DNA of 64,000 nt from Nyssa sinensis (GCA_008638375.1 CM018031.1:4302562-4366561); one strand, 5' to 3'; counted from the stretch's first letter, positions 12,934 to 25,185 are shown. Made by a program: numbers and translations. The notes: generated from the sequence alone by a model not told the origin.

Positions 12934-15443
12934 TTGATTCAGTAGTCTCGCCAACTACCTACACCCAAAACTGGTCCAAATATGGAGTAGTTTCTTCAAA
13001 AAAAATTATTGAGCCATTTGTACTTTCAGTCAGTTATTTTACAATGCATGGGCACATATTTCATCTGAACAGAATAAGTAACAATCAGTAGGTGGCATAT
13101 ATAGTTCTCGATTTGTCATTAATGGCACATGGCATAAGAAATGGTAAGATAATTTTTGCAATTGTGGAATCCTTCTCACGAGATAATAATTATTGATTCT
13201 GAGACTATTGTACTCAGAACCAACAAATATTACACAAATCAGCATAATTGTGGGTCACAGTCCTTTTATATAGGTTTAGTTGGTGATATTGGTCCGAACC
13301 TCTGCAATTCCTTTCATGGGGCCAAGTGTGTTGGCCTTATTGGACTGACACAAATTATTGTAATTGAATGGTGTGCTGATATGTCCATGTCTAAATGGTC
13401 AATTTTGAATGTTTAGCCTACGTAGGCCAACCTTCAAGCTTTAATTTCACTAGGATAGTGGAATGATATCCATTTATGCAATGTATAGCAGCATAAGGGA
13501 CGACTTCAGATAATTTAGGCCCATTAAATGAAGTGAACTACTGAGACAAGGCAAGTCCAATGACCCTTCGATTCATCCACCTAACATGCCACATGACCAC
13601 ATCAAAGTGCCACATTTCAAAGATCAATGGCCACAATTTTGTCCTGCCCTATTTGATGTTACCATAGAAAAAAAAAACATGATTTTTGACTCTTAAGTAA
13701 TAAAAAAAAGGGCTAGATTTGTGATTTCAAAGATTCCAATCCTTCTTTAATTATGTTTTTTGACCACCAAAAAAGCTTAACACTTCTAGAGGAAAACCAA
13801 TTAGAATGGGGATCATGACTGTTAATTTTCTTGGAGAGAGAGAGAGAATTATAAGGAAAACAAGGATACCCCCCCTCATGACAAAAGCTTGATAGAGACA
13901 CAAAGGTGCCCTGAAACCCCCAATTCCCTCCTTGTGATATGGATGATATTAACCTCATGCAACAAGTTAGCATAATCTACATCATGAAAAAAGAGGATTT
14001 AAACCAGGGAAAGCAATAAAAGGACAAGGACAATTTGGTTGTCTTTGTCTATCAGGTATTCATTAACCACTGCTTTTCACAGATACATTAATTAGTTGGT
14101 AAGCACATTGTTTCATTCAGTACCTTTAATATAGTTTACTTTCACAACAACAAATATTAATCTTATTATAATTGCCCCTCTCAGTTTCAATCTATGTGTG
14201 GCCCCTGGTTTGTAAGAAGTCTGTGGGATTGTAGGTGAGAAATGTTTAAAACTAGGACTGTTGCAAAAAATTAGAAAATGTAACAGATGCTTTGCAAATG
14301 CACGAGTTTGGTCCTTTTCTGCACCAATGACTTGCTCAATTCAATGAACATAGCCATCCCTTCTCTAGGTATCTTTGGGCATGTATTATAGAAATGGATC
14401 CTTGTCAGTTCTGATGCTTAAAGAAAGTGATATCCACCAAATGGTATCACCTTAAATCTCATAGAAACCACATTTGAATCCACTCAAGCTCCGACAACCA
14501 TCTGATCGATGTTGATTTTATCATCCTGATTTGGTATCAATGTTAGGCATACAGAAAGATATTGCCCATTTTGCTGCATATAGAAGGTCCTAATTTCAAA
14601 AGAAAAACTTAGATGTAACTCATCCCTTTTTCTGTGATGGGGACCCCAAGTTACATAGTAGATGCTGCAAGTTCTTTTAGTCAGCTCTGAAAACACTTGC
14701 TGCCAAAACTTCAAGGTAGGTACATTTTAATGCACAAAATCAATTCAGTCCAAAAATCGCATATGCTGGGTTAGCATTAGTTTGGATTGGGCTGACTTCC
14801 AGCCCAAATTTCATTCTGTAGACCAATTGGACTGTTACAAAGCCAGGATAGGCCTAGTATGGCCCAAAGTTCTGTAAAATGTACATCAATAGTTAACCGG
14901 CCATCCTAGCCTGAAATACAGAATATTCAGTTGTAAGGGCATTCTGAAATGTTGAAACCTGTTAAGGAAGGTCCTTGGGCTTTCCTTGTCAGTTCATCAA
15001 TAGTTTTACATCTTCACTCAATACTCAGCTCCCAGACAATTAGGATCTCGTAGGGCAAGGGTCCCAAGGGGCTATTCCATCAGTTGGGACCGCCCAAACT
15101 TCGTGACTAAATTAGTGCATGCAAATCATGCGGTTGTGGTGCAGGCACATGACTTAAATGTACCAATTAGATTGCAAAGTTTGGAAGGGACTAACTCTAT
15201 CACTTCTCATTTAGAAGAAAGAAACAAGAAAAAAAAAAAAGGGCCAAAATGTGTAGGCACAAATGCAAAGTTTGAATCTTTCAGCTTTCAGTACACAAAC
15301 GGATGGAAATAGTGTACATTTATAGATAAACAGGACTAGTTTTCAATTGCGGATACATCCAACTTCTCTACACCACTAGTACAATTTTTAGAAACTGCTC
15401 AAACCTATTTTCAGAAACCAAACATTTATATAGATTGTGGGTT

Positions 15444-15982
15444 TCAAGACATGGCATCAGTAGATAAAAGACAATATATTACTATATCTCTAATCTCACC
15501 TTTGTTAAAAGTGTACTTCCTCAAGAGACCCTCCCTAAGGAACCCAAGTTTCTCCAAGACCCTTTGAGATGCCTTATTTTCCACCTCAACCAAAGCTTCA
15601 AGCCTCATCCAGATGTGGGAACTCTTTGAGCACATCAAAGATAGCAATTTTCAAAGCTTTAGCTGTTATCCCTTGTCCCCAATACTTGGCAGCTATAGCA
15701 TACCCTACCACTGCCCTGCACTGGTCATTGCCGGAACCTGGCGTGACGGAGATGCTATCCGATGGAACAGTCATCTGAACATATGGATCTGCAGAAAGGG
15801 TGAGGAATGCAAGACTCCTTGATGTAAGTCAACTGCTTCATCTTTAGAGGTGAAGGTGTGCCACCGAGTCGAATTGGGTCACTCTGTCATCTCCCTGCAT
15901 AGAGCAGGAAGTCATCAACATCAGAGAGATTATATGGACGGATTGTGATTCTTGATGAATGAGCTTCCGTTTGCTTAGCCAT
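15444..15982 (-). pseudogene. GNAT N-acetyltransferase pseudogene
   Basis: Minus-strand relative of the intact acetyltransferase at 17939-18487. From the ATG at 15982 the frame reads MAKQTEAHSSRITIRPYNLS and then breaks. The family sequence can be followed to the end only by changing frame several times: near the D(D)RVTQF segment, in the T-S-K-D-E-A segment, before the SISVTPGSGN segment and near the final exon third. The last part (15444-15620) is intact and ends LLSTDAMS. Equivalents of the acetyl-CoA loop (KYWGQG) and of VLEKLGFLREG are visible. At least four separate frame breaks make a sequencing error unlikely; this is a dead copy. Conserved residues suggest it was once a functional GNAT of the RimJ/RimL-like group. 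Confidence 0.85.
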
Positions 15983-17938
15983 GGCGATGTAAAGTGGTTG
16001 AAGATGATTATATTTTAAATGAGCCCAGAAACTAAATTGTTATACAAAGTAGGCTTACTGTTGACTATTTAATGATATTGTTTATTTAATTATATGGGCC
16101 GGCTCGAACAATTTTATAATTGCATCCAAACAAAGTCAACAAAATTATCACATATAAGAGGTTTGATGTTAGTAACTAATCAGTTCTTAGAAAGTATATT
16201 CTATTAAACTATTGTCCGTATGTTATTATTGCCACTTCCTGGGGCATGAGGATTTAAAGGAAATGAAATAGAGAAATGCATGTTAAATATTCCTATAATG
16301 GTTTTCAATTATCAAAAATAGAATTTCTAAACGATTGGTTGATTGACAGTATTTAGATAAAGATCCTATTTCCTTTCTGTTTCATGTGAGTTCGATGATG
16401 ATACTTAATCTGAGCAGTTATTGTTCCAAGCAACTGTTGCGAAGTTTGTAAAAAGAAATTGTTTCATATATAATTTGTAGAATTTTTTTTATGGGTGGGA
16501 ATTAAATGCACTCTTATCCAAGCCTTTTTATACTGGTACGCTCCCATTCATATACACACCCTCTTTTTTCAAGCATAACTCTTTCTTTTAAATGGTGAGA
16601 AATTACTCCATTTATGAAAATTGAAGATCTCAATCTATCCAGTATCCTTACAGATGTCTTCACTACCATGCTAGGAGGCATTAACAAATCTTTTTAGCCT
16701 TAAAATTGCATGCTATTATTTTTTGGTGGACTCTTTGATTGGATGGTATATGTTAGAAGTATAATAGTTTCACATATATATTATTGTGTAATGTTAGTAG
16801 CATTAAGGTTGCATAATTTATTTCTTTTATTAACACTTTTCATGTACAACCTTATAATTTTTGTTTTCTTTATTAATATTTTTTATGTATAATCTGACAA
16901 CCCTTTTATAGAAGGAGTTTTTTTTGTTTAGTTTCAATAGAATTCAGTCTTCTAATACAATGTAGTCCATTAACGTTTTCTCCTTTTCTCCTCTTTTCTC
17001 TCTTTTTCTCTTTATTCCACCAAATCTAACAGTATAGGTTCAAATTCAATTGTTCTCTCTCCTTCTCCCTTCATGTGATCATAGTTTTGGACAGCGACAA
17101 TACTTCAATGACCTATCCAGCTACCCTCTATCCCTTTTTCGTTTTTGGGTATAAATATTGTTCTGATATGCCTTTTTTGAACCCACATGATAAATTACTC
17201 CATTCTTTATTGTAAATTTTGAACTAGGTGACCCATCGCAGAGATTTTGGAACCCCAGTCATTCCCACCTTTACATAAATAAAATGGGTTCTAACTTCTA
17301 GGATCCCAACACCTTTGGATTTCTACTACAAAGAATTCTGGGCCATGGGGTTTGCTGCATTTGCTATAGAAGGTACATTTAGATACTCTTTTCACTTGGG
17401 TTTGCTAAAAAAATACTTGAAAAGTTGCCATTAGCCTTGGTTGCCAAAACACAGGTCCGCCCACGAAGTGGCGATCCCCTGGCCACCCCCAAGTCCCCCA
17501 CCTTAAGCTTACATAAAAAGTATGTAACAATATGAGAAATAATTTACCATAATTTTACTGTAAACTTCAGCTGAGTCACTGTTACTTTCGATGAAAACAG
17601 GGAACTGACTTAGAAGCTGATCTCATTCATACGGTTTTTCTTTATTTAATTGTTGTCTTCTGCCAAGGGAACTTTACCTGGAAACAGAGTCAACCAAGGC
17701 GGCTTCTAGCATTTTGTATTATAAGTCTTTATTATATCCAGTCCTTGGCAACCAAGTCATGCAGAATTGACTTTTCTTCTCCCATTTCCACAACTTGTTT
17801 CCAGGAAGCTTCTTTGAGGTATTTGGTATATATAAAGGCAAACATTCTTCATCTTCATTCATAAGCCAGCCTCCGATCTTCTTTTTCCAATAAGCAAAGG
17901 CTATAAATTTTCAATTCATCCTGAACCCATCTTCCTTA
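15983..17938. other. Intergenic between GNAT copies
   Basis: AT-rich DNA with no gene seen. A short GC-rich patch at about 17455-17503 contains 'gtggcgatcccctggccacccc', a self-complementary-looking word typical of dispersed plant repeats, not assigned. Confidence 0.4.
17827..17836 (+). promoter_or_regulatory. TATA box of the GNAT gene
   Basis: TATATATAAA lies 103 bp upstream of the start codon at 17939, a normal position for a plant promoter with a leader of about 75 nt. Confidence 0.6.
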
Positions 17939-18487
17939 ATGGAGCATAAAGAGGTGAATGATGAATTTTCAGACATCACCCTCAGGCTGTTGGATCTCTC
18001 AGACATTGATGATTTCATGGTGTGGGTTACAGATGACAAAGTCAGTCAATTCTGCTCCTGGGAAACTTACACCTCTAAAGAGGCGGCGGTGAACTATATT
18101 GTTAATTTTGTCATCCCCCACCCTTGGTTCAGAGCCATCTGCCTGAAGGGCCGACCAATTGGTGCCATTACAGTGACACCGTGTGGGGGCAATGATATTT
18201 TCAAAGCTGAACTCGGGTATGTCCTGGGCTCCCAGTATTGGGGCAAGGGTATTGTCACGCGGGCGGTGAAACTAGTGGCGTCGACTATATTTATCGAGTG
18301 GCCACACTTGGAGAGACTGGAAGCTCTGGTGGATGTCAATAACCCTGGCTCGCAGAAGGTGTTGGAGAAGGCTGGGTTCCTGAGGGAAGGTGTTCTGAGG
18401 AAGTATATTCTTCAAAAGGGAAAAGCAAGAGATATGGTGATCTTTAGTCTTCTCTCAACTGATCCACAAGTTAATTATTCTATGTAA
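17939..18487 (+). CDS. GNAT-family N-acetyltransferase (RimJ/RimL-like), intact copy
   Basis: Single-exon gene of 182 aa. GNAT enzymes transfer acetyl from acetyl-CoA to an amine; the substrate of this plant group is unknown. The N-terminus DITLRLLDLSDIDDFMVWV and the pair IPHPWFRAICLKGRPIGAI (about 59-77) are typical of the Acetyltransf_3 subfamily. The acetyl-CoA pyrophosphate loop is Q99-Y-W-G102-K-G104, in the Q/RxxGxG/A pattern, and is followed by the family signature LEALVDVNNPGSQKVLEKAG (about 127-146). Intronless organisation is usual for these plant genes. The start follows a TATA box by about 100 bp. Two broken relatives flank it in opposite orientation. An 18-A run begins inside the stop codon (18486-18503). 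Confidence 0.93.
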   Translation: MEHKEVNDEFSDITLRLLDLSDIDDFMVWVTDDKVSQFCSWETYTSKEAAVNYIVNFVIPHPWFRAICLKGRPIGAITVTPCGGNDIFKAELGYVLGSQYWGKGIVTRAVKLVASTIFIEWPHLERLEALVDVNNPGSQKVLEKAGFLREGVLRKYILQKGKARDMVIFSLLSTDPQVNYSM

Positions 18488-18830
18488 AAAAAAAAAAAAA
18501 AAATTCATAGAATTAGGTCTCTTGATTATTTGTATGTGGATTTGAATAGTGTCACATATATGATTGTATATTTAGAAAATTTAAGTTCAGCTTCTATAAA
18601 TGTGGCTACTCAAAAGGAAAGATTCATGCTAGAGTGTGTGGGCATGACCAAGTAAAATACTAAACTTTTATTCCAACTATTTGGATCAGTTAAATTACAT
18701 GAATACTGTTTCATCATTTTGATTGTTTTAGAATCAAATGCCCCTAATATTTATTCGAATAGTAGGATTCATATTCATATTCATAAGGATTCATATTATT
18801 TTAACAAAAATCAGACAAAAGATCAACACT
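18488..18830. other. Spacer between convergent GNAT copies
   Basis: 343 bp, AT-rich, beginning with the rest of the 18-A run. It would hold the 3' ends of both neighbouring genes. Nothing else seen. Confidence 0.5.
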
Positions 18831-19342
18831 TCAAGTTGATATTGGGTCAGTGGATAAAAGGCTATACATAACAACATCAATAGTCTTGCCTTTGACAATG
18901 AGCTATTTCCTGAGGACACCTTCTTCGAGGAACCCAGCCTTTTCCAATACCCTATGGGAGGGCTTATTATCCACATCAACTATAGCTTCTACTCTCTCCA
19001 TTTTTGGAAACTCTTCAAACACAGTTGAAATGACCTTTTTTACAGCAACTGTGGTTATACCTTGGCCCCAATACTTTGACCCAAGAGATCATAACTGATT
19101 AGCCCCCTGCATATTTCATTGGCTGACCCTGGCTTGATGGAGATGAATCCGATTGGACGGCTGTCCAAGCATATGGCCCGGTACCATGGATGGGGCATGA
19201 CAAGTTCTCTAAGGTAATTCAATGCATCTTCCCTTGAGGAGAAGTACCTCAGTCTGCTGTGGCGTATCACTTCATTGTCACATGCCCATTCCATGAAGTC
19301 ATCCACATCAGAAAGCTGGTAGGGGCGCAGTGTGATTTCCAT
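18831..19342 (-). pseudogene. GNAT acetyltransferase with a single frameshift
   Basis: From the ATG at 19342 the frame reads MEITLRPYQLSDVDDFMEWA through PHPWYRAICLDSRPIGFISI to GLISYDLLG. It then loses frame near 19080, at the start of the acetyl-CoA loop. One base is missing: in the next frame the sequence continues SKYWGQGITTVAVKKVIST and runs unbroken to VMYSLLSTDPIST plus TGA. The span is 512 bp, one short of 171 codons. With a single defect this may be a very young pseudogene or a base-calling error. A TATA-like run (19530-19539) about 190 bp upstream suggests it kept a promoter. Confidence 0.8.
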
Positions 19343-21266
19343 TGATGAAGAAGACAACAATGCTGTAGAGATGGTTAATGAAGAGTGGGAAATGAAACAA
19401 AGCTCAACTGATAAGCCTAAAGGGACTTCAGAAAAAAAGAAAAAAGAAACATCAGCTAAAAGCAGGAGAACCAAGCTGTGAAAGAGGGATAAGAAACCCA
19501 GCCCAAAGGGGGCACTAAGGCTCAAGGAATATATATATAGAGAAGACAGGGTTGGTAAACACCTAAAACACCAATTTGACATTAAGAACTACAGCTAATT
19601 CATTGCTAATAGTTGTTCGCAATGGACATTTAAAATTTTAAAGAAGGTGTAACCAACCAACCATTAGATTTAAAATTCATTTTTGTAGTTGTCACATTTG
19701 AATAACACTGAGTTTAGTATGGTCTTACTTTTCTTCAATTTTTTTTTTTAATTTTTTTACTGGTAAGTGACCCTTGGAGACTTTTCTTCAAAATTGCCTG
19801 ATATGATTTATTAATCTAATATTGTCTACAACATTTTTTTTTTTTGGCGAACATATTGTCATTTGGTTTTGTTTCCTTGCAAGTGTTTTCTTTTTTATTA
19901 GTAGAAATATTTCTAAGACATATAAACCTTTTAATCAAATTACTATAAACTAATTCATTGACCCAGATTTATGTTTGTTTTTTCACAACATTTGGAGTTT
20001 ACAAAAACAAAAACAATGATTTTAGTATCATCACAAACACTTTTCCCAACCGCAAACTACTTTCCAACTGATTTATATTCCACACACCAATAAGGCGGGT
20101 TATGATCCATAAATCAACATTGAGCTGGTCAAAAGACTCAAACCAGCCAACAGCCCACACCATCTCTGGGAGATCGGGCTAGAAATGTCCAGTCCCTTGG
20201 GCTATTCCATCAGCAAGAATCGAACTTTGGGCTTTGGCTGATTTATGTGACCTACTATGACATAGACCACTCTGGGCCAAGCACATATAAATGTATGCAT
20301 ACATTATAGCATTTTACAAGCACATCCATGATTATGAGGTGAATTTAGTAGGCTTAAATCTTCTGTGTCTTGCAGTCTTCTCTTCTTTACATTGAAAAAA
20401 AAATGTTCAGGCCTTAAGGATTTGTTTGGGAAATTTCAAAACCAAATTTAATTAGACTACAAATACACTAGTTCTAAATTTTTTAATATTTAATAAATAA
20501 AGAGATTTGCATTTATTCTTAAAATATGTTTAAAACATAAACAAAATTAGACCAAGGAAGCTTTAATTTTTATTTTATTTTTCAAAAATCAGATAACCTG
20601 ATGAGTTTCTAAGAAAATAGTAAAACACAAATAAGGCATTTTCTAGAATAATATTTCCAATCATTTCCACTAGTAGATACAATAACAAAAAATGAAAATA
20701 TTTTTCATGCAAAGACAGACCCATAGGTTTTCAATCAAATTATTTTCTATTCAACAGAAAAAAAAAAAAAAGAAAAAAAAAATAAAATTAGAAACACTGA
20801 TAGAGAATGCATTCAGTGGGACATTTTCCAAAAAAAATTTGAAAAAAATATTCCTGTGAACATCTCTTCTTTTTTAACACTAATAAAAGTGGTTTTTTGT
20901 ATTTAAAAAAAAAATCCTAGTTCACTAGAACATAAAAATGCCCTAAAAATACTTGTATTTTGAAATTGCTTATTATTTTTTATCCTTAAAAATATAAAAA
21001 CAAAAGTATAAAAATCACACTTATGACATTCAAAGTTGTTTAATAAACTTTATTAAACTGCATTTAACGAAATCAGTAGGTTTAAAACGGACGGAATGTC
21101 TCAATTGTTCATGGAGACTTTTTCAAAACGAGCGGAATGTCTGAGAGTCCACTTCCATCGAATATATTACTTGGTCCTTTGTATTTTATTTTATTACAAT
21201 AATACCATCTCTCTATCATTCCACCTTGTACTTGTCATATTTTGCAATTCCTTTTATGTTCTATTG
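19343..21266. other. Intergenic, AT-rich
   Basis: No gene seen. It contains the presumed promoter of the 18831-19342 copy and several homopolymer A/T runs (for example 20757-20785). Confidence 0.5.
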
Positions 21267-21277
21267 CTGCTCATTTT

Positions 21278-21392
21278 GAATTTTTTACCATTTTAGGGTG
21301 TTTTTTGAACTTTTTTACCGTAATAGGGTTGTTTTGAACTTAATTACCAAAATAGGGTTGATTCAAAAAACGTTTTTTGGAAAGACGTTTTC
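21278..21392 (+). repeat. Left terminal repeat block of the 5-kb Pack element
   Basis: Three tandem units of about 29 bp, each of the form TTTTGAA-CTT-(A/T)TTACC-N-AT(A/T)TTAGGGTTG, then a partial palindrome CAAAAAACGTTTTTTGG. It is the inverted counterpart of 26200-26316. Confidence 0.7.
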
Positions 21393-21461
21393 AATTCCTC
21401 TAATATTCCCTCGCGTTCAGCTTCTGCGTCCAATTCTTCAAAGCCATTCCTAAAAAAAGCC

Positions 21462-21634
21462 CTAGTTTCATTGAAGACCTGATAGACCCCACCGTCTCCA
21501 TTAGAGGAGTTCGATCTCGAACCTAGAGGATCTACAGAGTCAATCAACTCTGCCAAAATGCCCTAGTTTTATTGAGACCTGATAGATCCCCCACCGTCTC
21601 CATTAGAGGGGGCTCAATCTCGAACGTAGAAGAT
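21462..21634 (+). repeat. Tandem duplication just upstream of the BZR1-like exon
   Basis: The words 'ccctagttt-attga', 'gacctgatag', 'caccgtctccattagag' and 'tcgaac-tag' occur in the same order in two copies (about 21462-21536 and 21553-21634), some 90 bp apart. It probably reflects a 5'-leader segment duplicated within the captured gene piece. Confidence 0.7.
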
Positions 21635-21637
21635 CTG

Positions 21638-21742
21638 GGAAACTACAAGCTTCCCAAACACTGCGACAACAATGAAGTCTTGAGGGCTCTTTGTGCTGAT
21701 GCTAGTTGGGTCGTCGAAGAAGATGGCACGACCTATCGCAAG
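21638..21742 (+). pseudogene. Captured BES1/BZR1-type DNA-binding exon fragment
   Basis: The frame reads [20 protein letters not shown] then [15 protein letters not shown]. This is the second half of the conserved DNA-binding domain found in BES1/BZR1 brassinosteroid transcription factors and in BZR1-domain beta-amylases. It ends at AAG|GTTCGC, the position where these genes normally have their first intron. The upstream basic part (ERRRRAIAAKI) is missing and replaced by unrelated sequence, and no second BZR1 exon follows. It cannot encode a working factor. It lies inside the Pack element, so capture of a genomic piece with its splice donor is the likely origin. Confidence 0.85.
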
Positions 21743-23392
21743 GTTCGCTTCCATTTCTTCCCGCTTTTTCCTGATTTTCGATGGTATCATTAGTTCTCAA
21801 ACTTTGTATTTTCTGTGGACTCAATTCCTTTCATTATTGTGGCGCCTCATGCTTTAATCATTCTCAGATAGCTTTTAGGGTTTTTGGGCTTATAGTAATT
21901 AATATTTTTTTCTTGGGTCTCTTCATATGTGTTCATAGATCTACATGCTTTTTTTTTTATTTATTTATCTTTCATTATGCACAATAGATCTTCTGTTTTG
22001 GTATGCATAGTGGAAATGATTTCTATTGATCTTGGTCTTTGGGTTGTTATGTTCGTTTCTTCTCTCTTCATTTGGAAAGTATGTTGTTTTGATATTGGAA
22101 TTTGTTATTTTTCTATTTCCATTCCCAGTGAGAAAGCTATTAGCTTTCTCACCAAAAATAAATTTATTTATTTTATTCGTGATCCTCAAAAGTTTTCTTT
22201 TTTTCTTGATTGAATGGATCTGGCTGATGGTTCTATTACTATTTGGTTAAAATCTCTTCTGGGTTTTTGATATGCAAAATCACTGGAGAACTAAAGGGGT
22301 AAAAATAAGAACTTGGAGGTTCATGAAGGTGTTTTCTTGCTCTTTGATGCAAATGCTTGAGCAACTTAATCTCTAACGGGATGTCAGCTTTTTTTGTTTT
22401 TTTTTTTTCCTTTTTTTAATCTTCTTTCTTTAGATCCAAATTCTTTGATTCTGGGTTTATTACAACTTCTTGTTTTGCCTCTCAGAGAGAATCTGATATT
22501 GTTTTATTCTGCTGGTTTTTGAGTAGATTTTTGTTCCTTCTAATCTGTGGCAAAGTTCTGATGGTAGAGTTGAGTTTTGAATTCTTTTCTCAAATAATTA
22601 TTATATATTCTTGTGTATCAACCACACCACTTTCTTTCCTCAATGGTTGCAACAATCACCATTGCTTTAAATCTTTCAGAGTCCTGTATCCCATCCTCAA
22701 TAACAGAGGACTAGCTGCAACAAAGAAAACAAAAGAATGAAGGTTGAATATAAGAGAACCTAAAGTTGCTACTAAGTTCTTATATATATATATATATATA
22801 TATTTGTAATTACCTAATTTTTGCTTTCAAAATATTTTTTTCTTCTTATTTTGGACATATTAAATTAACATGACATACACACAGCCTTAGAAGTCTAACC
22901 CACACTCATTCTCCAAAAATTCCTAATATGTAGCATATTGTGTTCTTGTTGTGGATCAAAGTAACATTGGTACCATTAGGTTCTGGAAAACAGAAAAAAG
23001 AAAAAGAAAAAAGGCCAGTAAATGTGTCGTGGGTTTAAAAACCTATATTTGCCTTTTGACATGCATTGAGCATGTTCGTGGCACAGTTTGTATTATGGCT
23101 GTTGAAAAGGAAAGAGTGTGCCTATGTAATTATGTATTGGATGCCAATAGATTTGGTTATGAGCAAGTAGACAATGCTTTAAAGTTTAGTTTACAGCTTC
23201 TGCTTTAATTGCTTATCTTCTATTTAGATTATATGAATAAATTATGAAATTGGATTTAGATCATCATAATAATATCTAAACCTTAACTTTGCCTATAAGT
23301 TATCATCTTCTTCATGATTTACTACTAAAAAATGTCTTGGAATGTGCCATTCTTATTCAATGTTTAGGTATCTTCAAGAAAAACTTATATGA

Positions 23393-23500
23393 TAACTTAA
23401 GAAGCATGGATATAAACATGGGACATGGATACGAGAAGGACACGCGGACATGTATTTTTTAAAAAAGTAGGCACTCACTCAAGAAGCATGGATATAAACT
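23393..23500 (+). repeat. Partial MITE end related to the copy in the SDE3 intron
   Basis: 'aagaagcatggatataaac' occurs twice here (about 23400 and 23492). 'ggacacgcggacatgtatttttt' and 'aaaaaagtaggc' lie between, matching in order the left end of the 45950-46378 element. Only a truncated end is present. Confidence 0.65.
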
Positions 23501-24767
23501 TATTCAATGTTGCATGGGCTTTTTGTTCCTCACTCCTGGGTGCTATGGTTATTCCGTAAGTTTCTTATGTGTATCTAAATGCCCTTTTTACTCAAAGTAT
23601 GTGACCTGGAGTTCCTCCAACATAGGCTGATATTCAACTGTCCTTTGATTCTTGCCATTCTGTTTCTAACAAATAATACTAAATTTCAATTTTTACATGT
23701 AATTCTCCATTTGTTTCGTCTTTAAATAATTTTATGTCAGAAAATATTTTTCATATTAATTTTTTTGCATGAAAAAATTATTTTCCTTCTTCTTTGGATT
23801 ATTTTATATTGATTATATAAAAAATCAATTAAACAACTTCATAATTATACATCATAATTTGAAATTCACTAAGAAATCACTTTTCTTATCTGTAATCACC
23901 AAGCATTATTTTTTATCAAATAATTTAAATATCAATCACTTATAAAATAATCATTTATTTAATAATCAAAATCAGTTTCTGACTTCTGAGTGCTCAAGGA
24001 AATAAGCAACATAGCTTAACAAAGAGCTCTCTCAAAATGAACAGCAGCCATAACGGCAAAAAAGGACTATTACCTCCAAGGGATATTGTTTAAACTCACA
24101 TACTCTCTTTTTTCGCTTCTCTGGCCTTGGCAAGTGGGGACTCTCTCTCTCTTTGTCTCATCTGCTTTTATTGAAACACAATGAATAATTTGATTCCTGA
24201 TGCATTCAACTTCACTTTATTTTCACTACTTTTCTAGGGTATGTGGGGAATCATGATGGGCTGGCCTCTTCCAAGTATTGAGATTGATTCAGTATACCGT
24301 ATTGTTAATGCGGTGAATTTGAAGTTGGAATTTAGTTAAAGTAACACACTAAAATATTTTGCTAATATTGGAATTTTTTCCTTAGTGGATGGATATGCAT
24401 GGGATATGGGTCCTCCGACCTGAATTTTCACTCTTCTGAAATTGCTTCAGTGGTTCATGGTAGCTAGTTGTAACCATGGATGGTTGATGGCATTATCTGC
24501 GTTATGTGCAATCCTCCTGGTCAAAGTGCCTCTGGTATTTTTTGTATCCAAAATCAAGCGACTCAGGAAAAACGGACACGGAAGATATAAGCAGTATCTG
24601 ATGAAATCTATATATGTATTTTCTTGTATAACCAAGCTCTCATCATCTGTTTGCTTGTGGGAGGGTGTATAATGTATCTAAATCGAGCATTTCATGAAAT
24701 ATCATACTCAAATCAACTATCTGAATGTTTATTAAACTAGTACCTTTTCCATAAATAGATAAGGCTG

Positions 24768-24941
24768 TTTCTATCAGAGGAATCCCCTTCACAAGTTGGA
24801 TTTGGTTCTCAAGATCACCTCCAAGCAAAGACATCATGGTTGTTGCATTCAACAGGACTGGGTCCTGATGACAATTTGCCACCTGGCTTTGAAGGAGCTT
24901 ATTCTGCAAACCTGTTGAAGAATACGTTGGCGCCGATTTAA
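24768..24941 (+). pseudogene. Captured gene fragment with a PPGFEG motif
   Basis: A stop-free run of 57 codons contains GPDDNLPPGFEGAYSANLLK. The LPPGFEG motif is seen in several plant nuclear proteins, including some CCCH-finger and chromatin proteins, but I cannot name the parent. No start codon or adjoining exon is evident. It sits between two other host-gene pieces in the Pack element. Confidence 0.45.
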
Positions 24942-25119
24942 ATGGAGCCGATTAGTTCCTATATTCTCAGCTGCTTCAGTAGATGACTTGCGTGCTGAGG
25001 TCATATTCCTGGACTCTGTTAATCAACTGATATTTTGTCTGTCTTATTTTAAAATGAACTGAGATGGGAGGATTCTTCGGAAATCTGTTCTTATGTTTGT
25101 ATTTTGTGACATATGTACA

Positions 25120-25185
25120 ATAATGTATACTAGTGGAACGACTGGCGACCCCAAAGGTGTTATGCTTTCCAATAATAGCTACTGA
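25120..25185 (+). pseudogene. Captured acyl-CoA synthetase AMP-binding motif
   Basis: The frame encodes IMYTSGTTGDPKGVMLSNNS and then a stop. YTSGTTGxPKGV is the ATP/AMP-binding loop of adenylate-forming enzymes; the GDPKGV form with a following SNN/SNE is typical of plant long-chain acyl-CoA synthetases. Neighbouring exons are not recognisable, so this is a relic inside the Pack element. Confidence 0.7.

Larger units (their letters stand above)
8641..15443. other. Gene-poor intergenic region
   Basis: No gene seen over 6.8 kb. It holds a fold-back repeat (8861-9246), TA microsatellites (9690-9712 and 10857-10893), a C-run at 10611-10621, a dispersed duplication (11235-11330 with 11430-11530) and a CT/CA microsatellite (12864-12932). 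A minus-strand open frame at 14484-14714 lacks recognisable motifs and is not called. Confidence 0.5.

Noticed and set aside
14484..14714. Minus-strand frame of 76 aa
   Set aside because: No recognisable motif, no neighbouring exons, no sign of conservation that I can judge.
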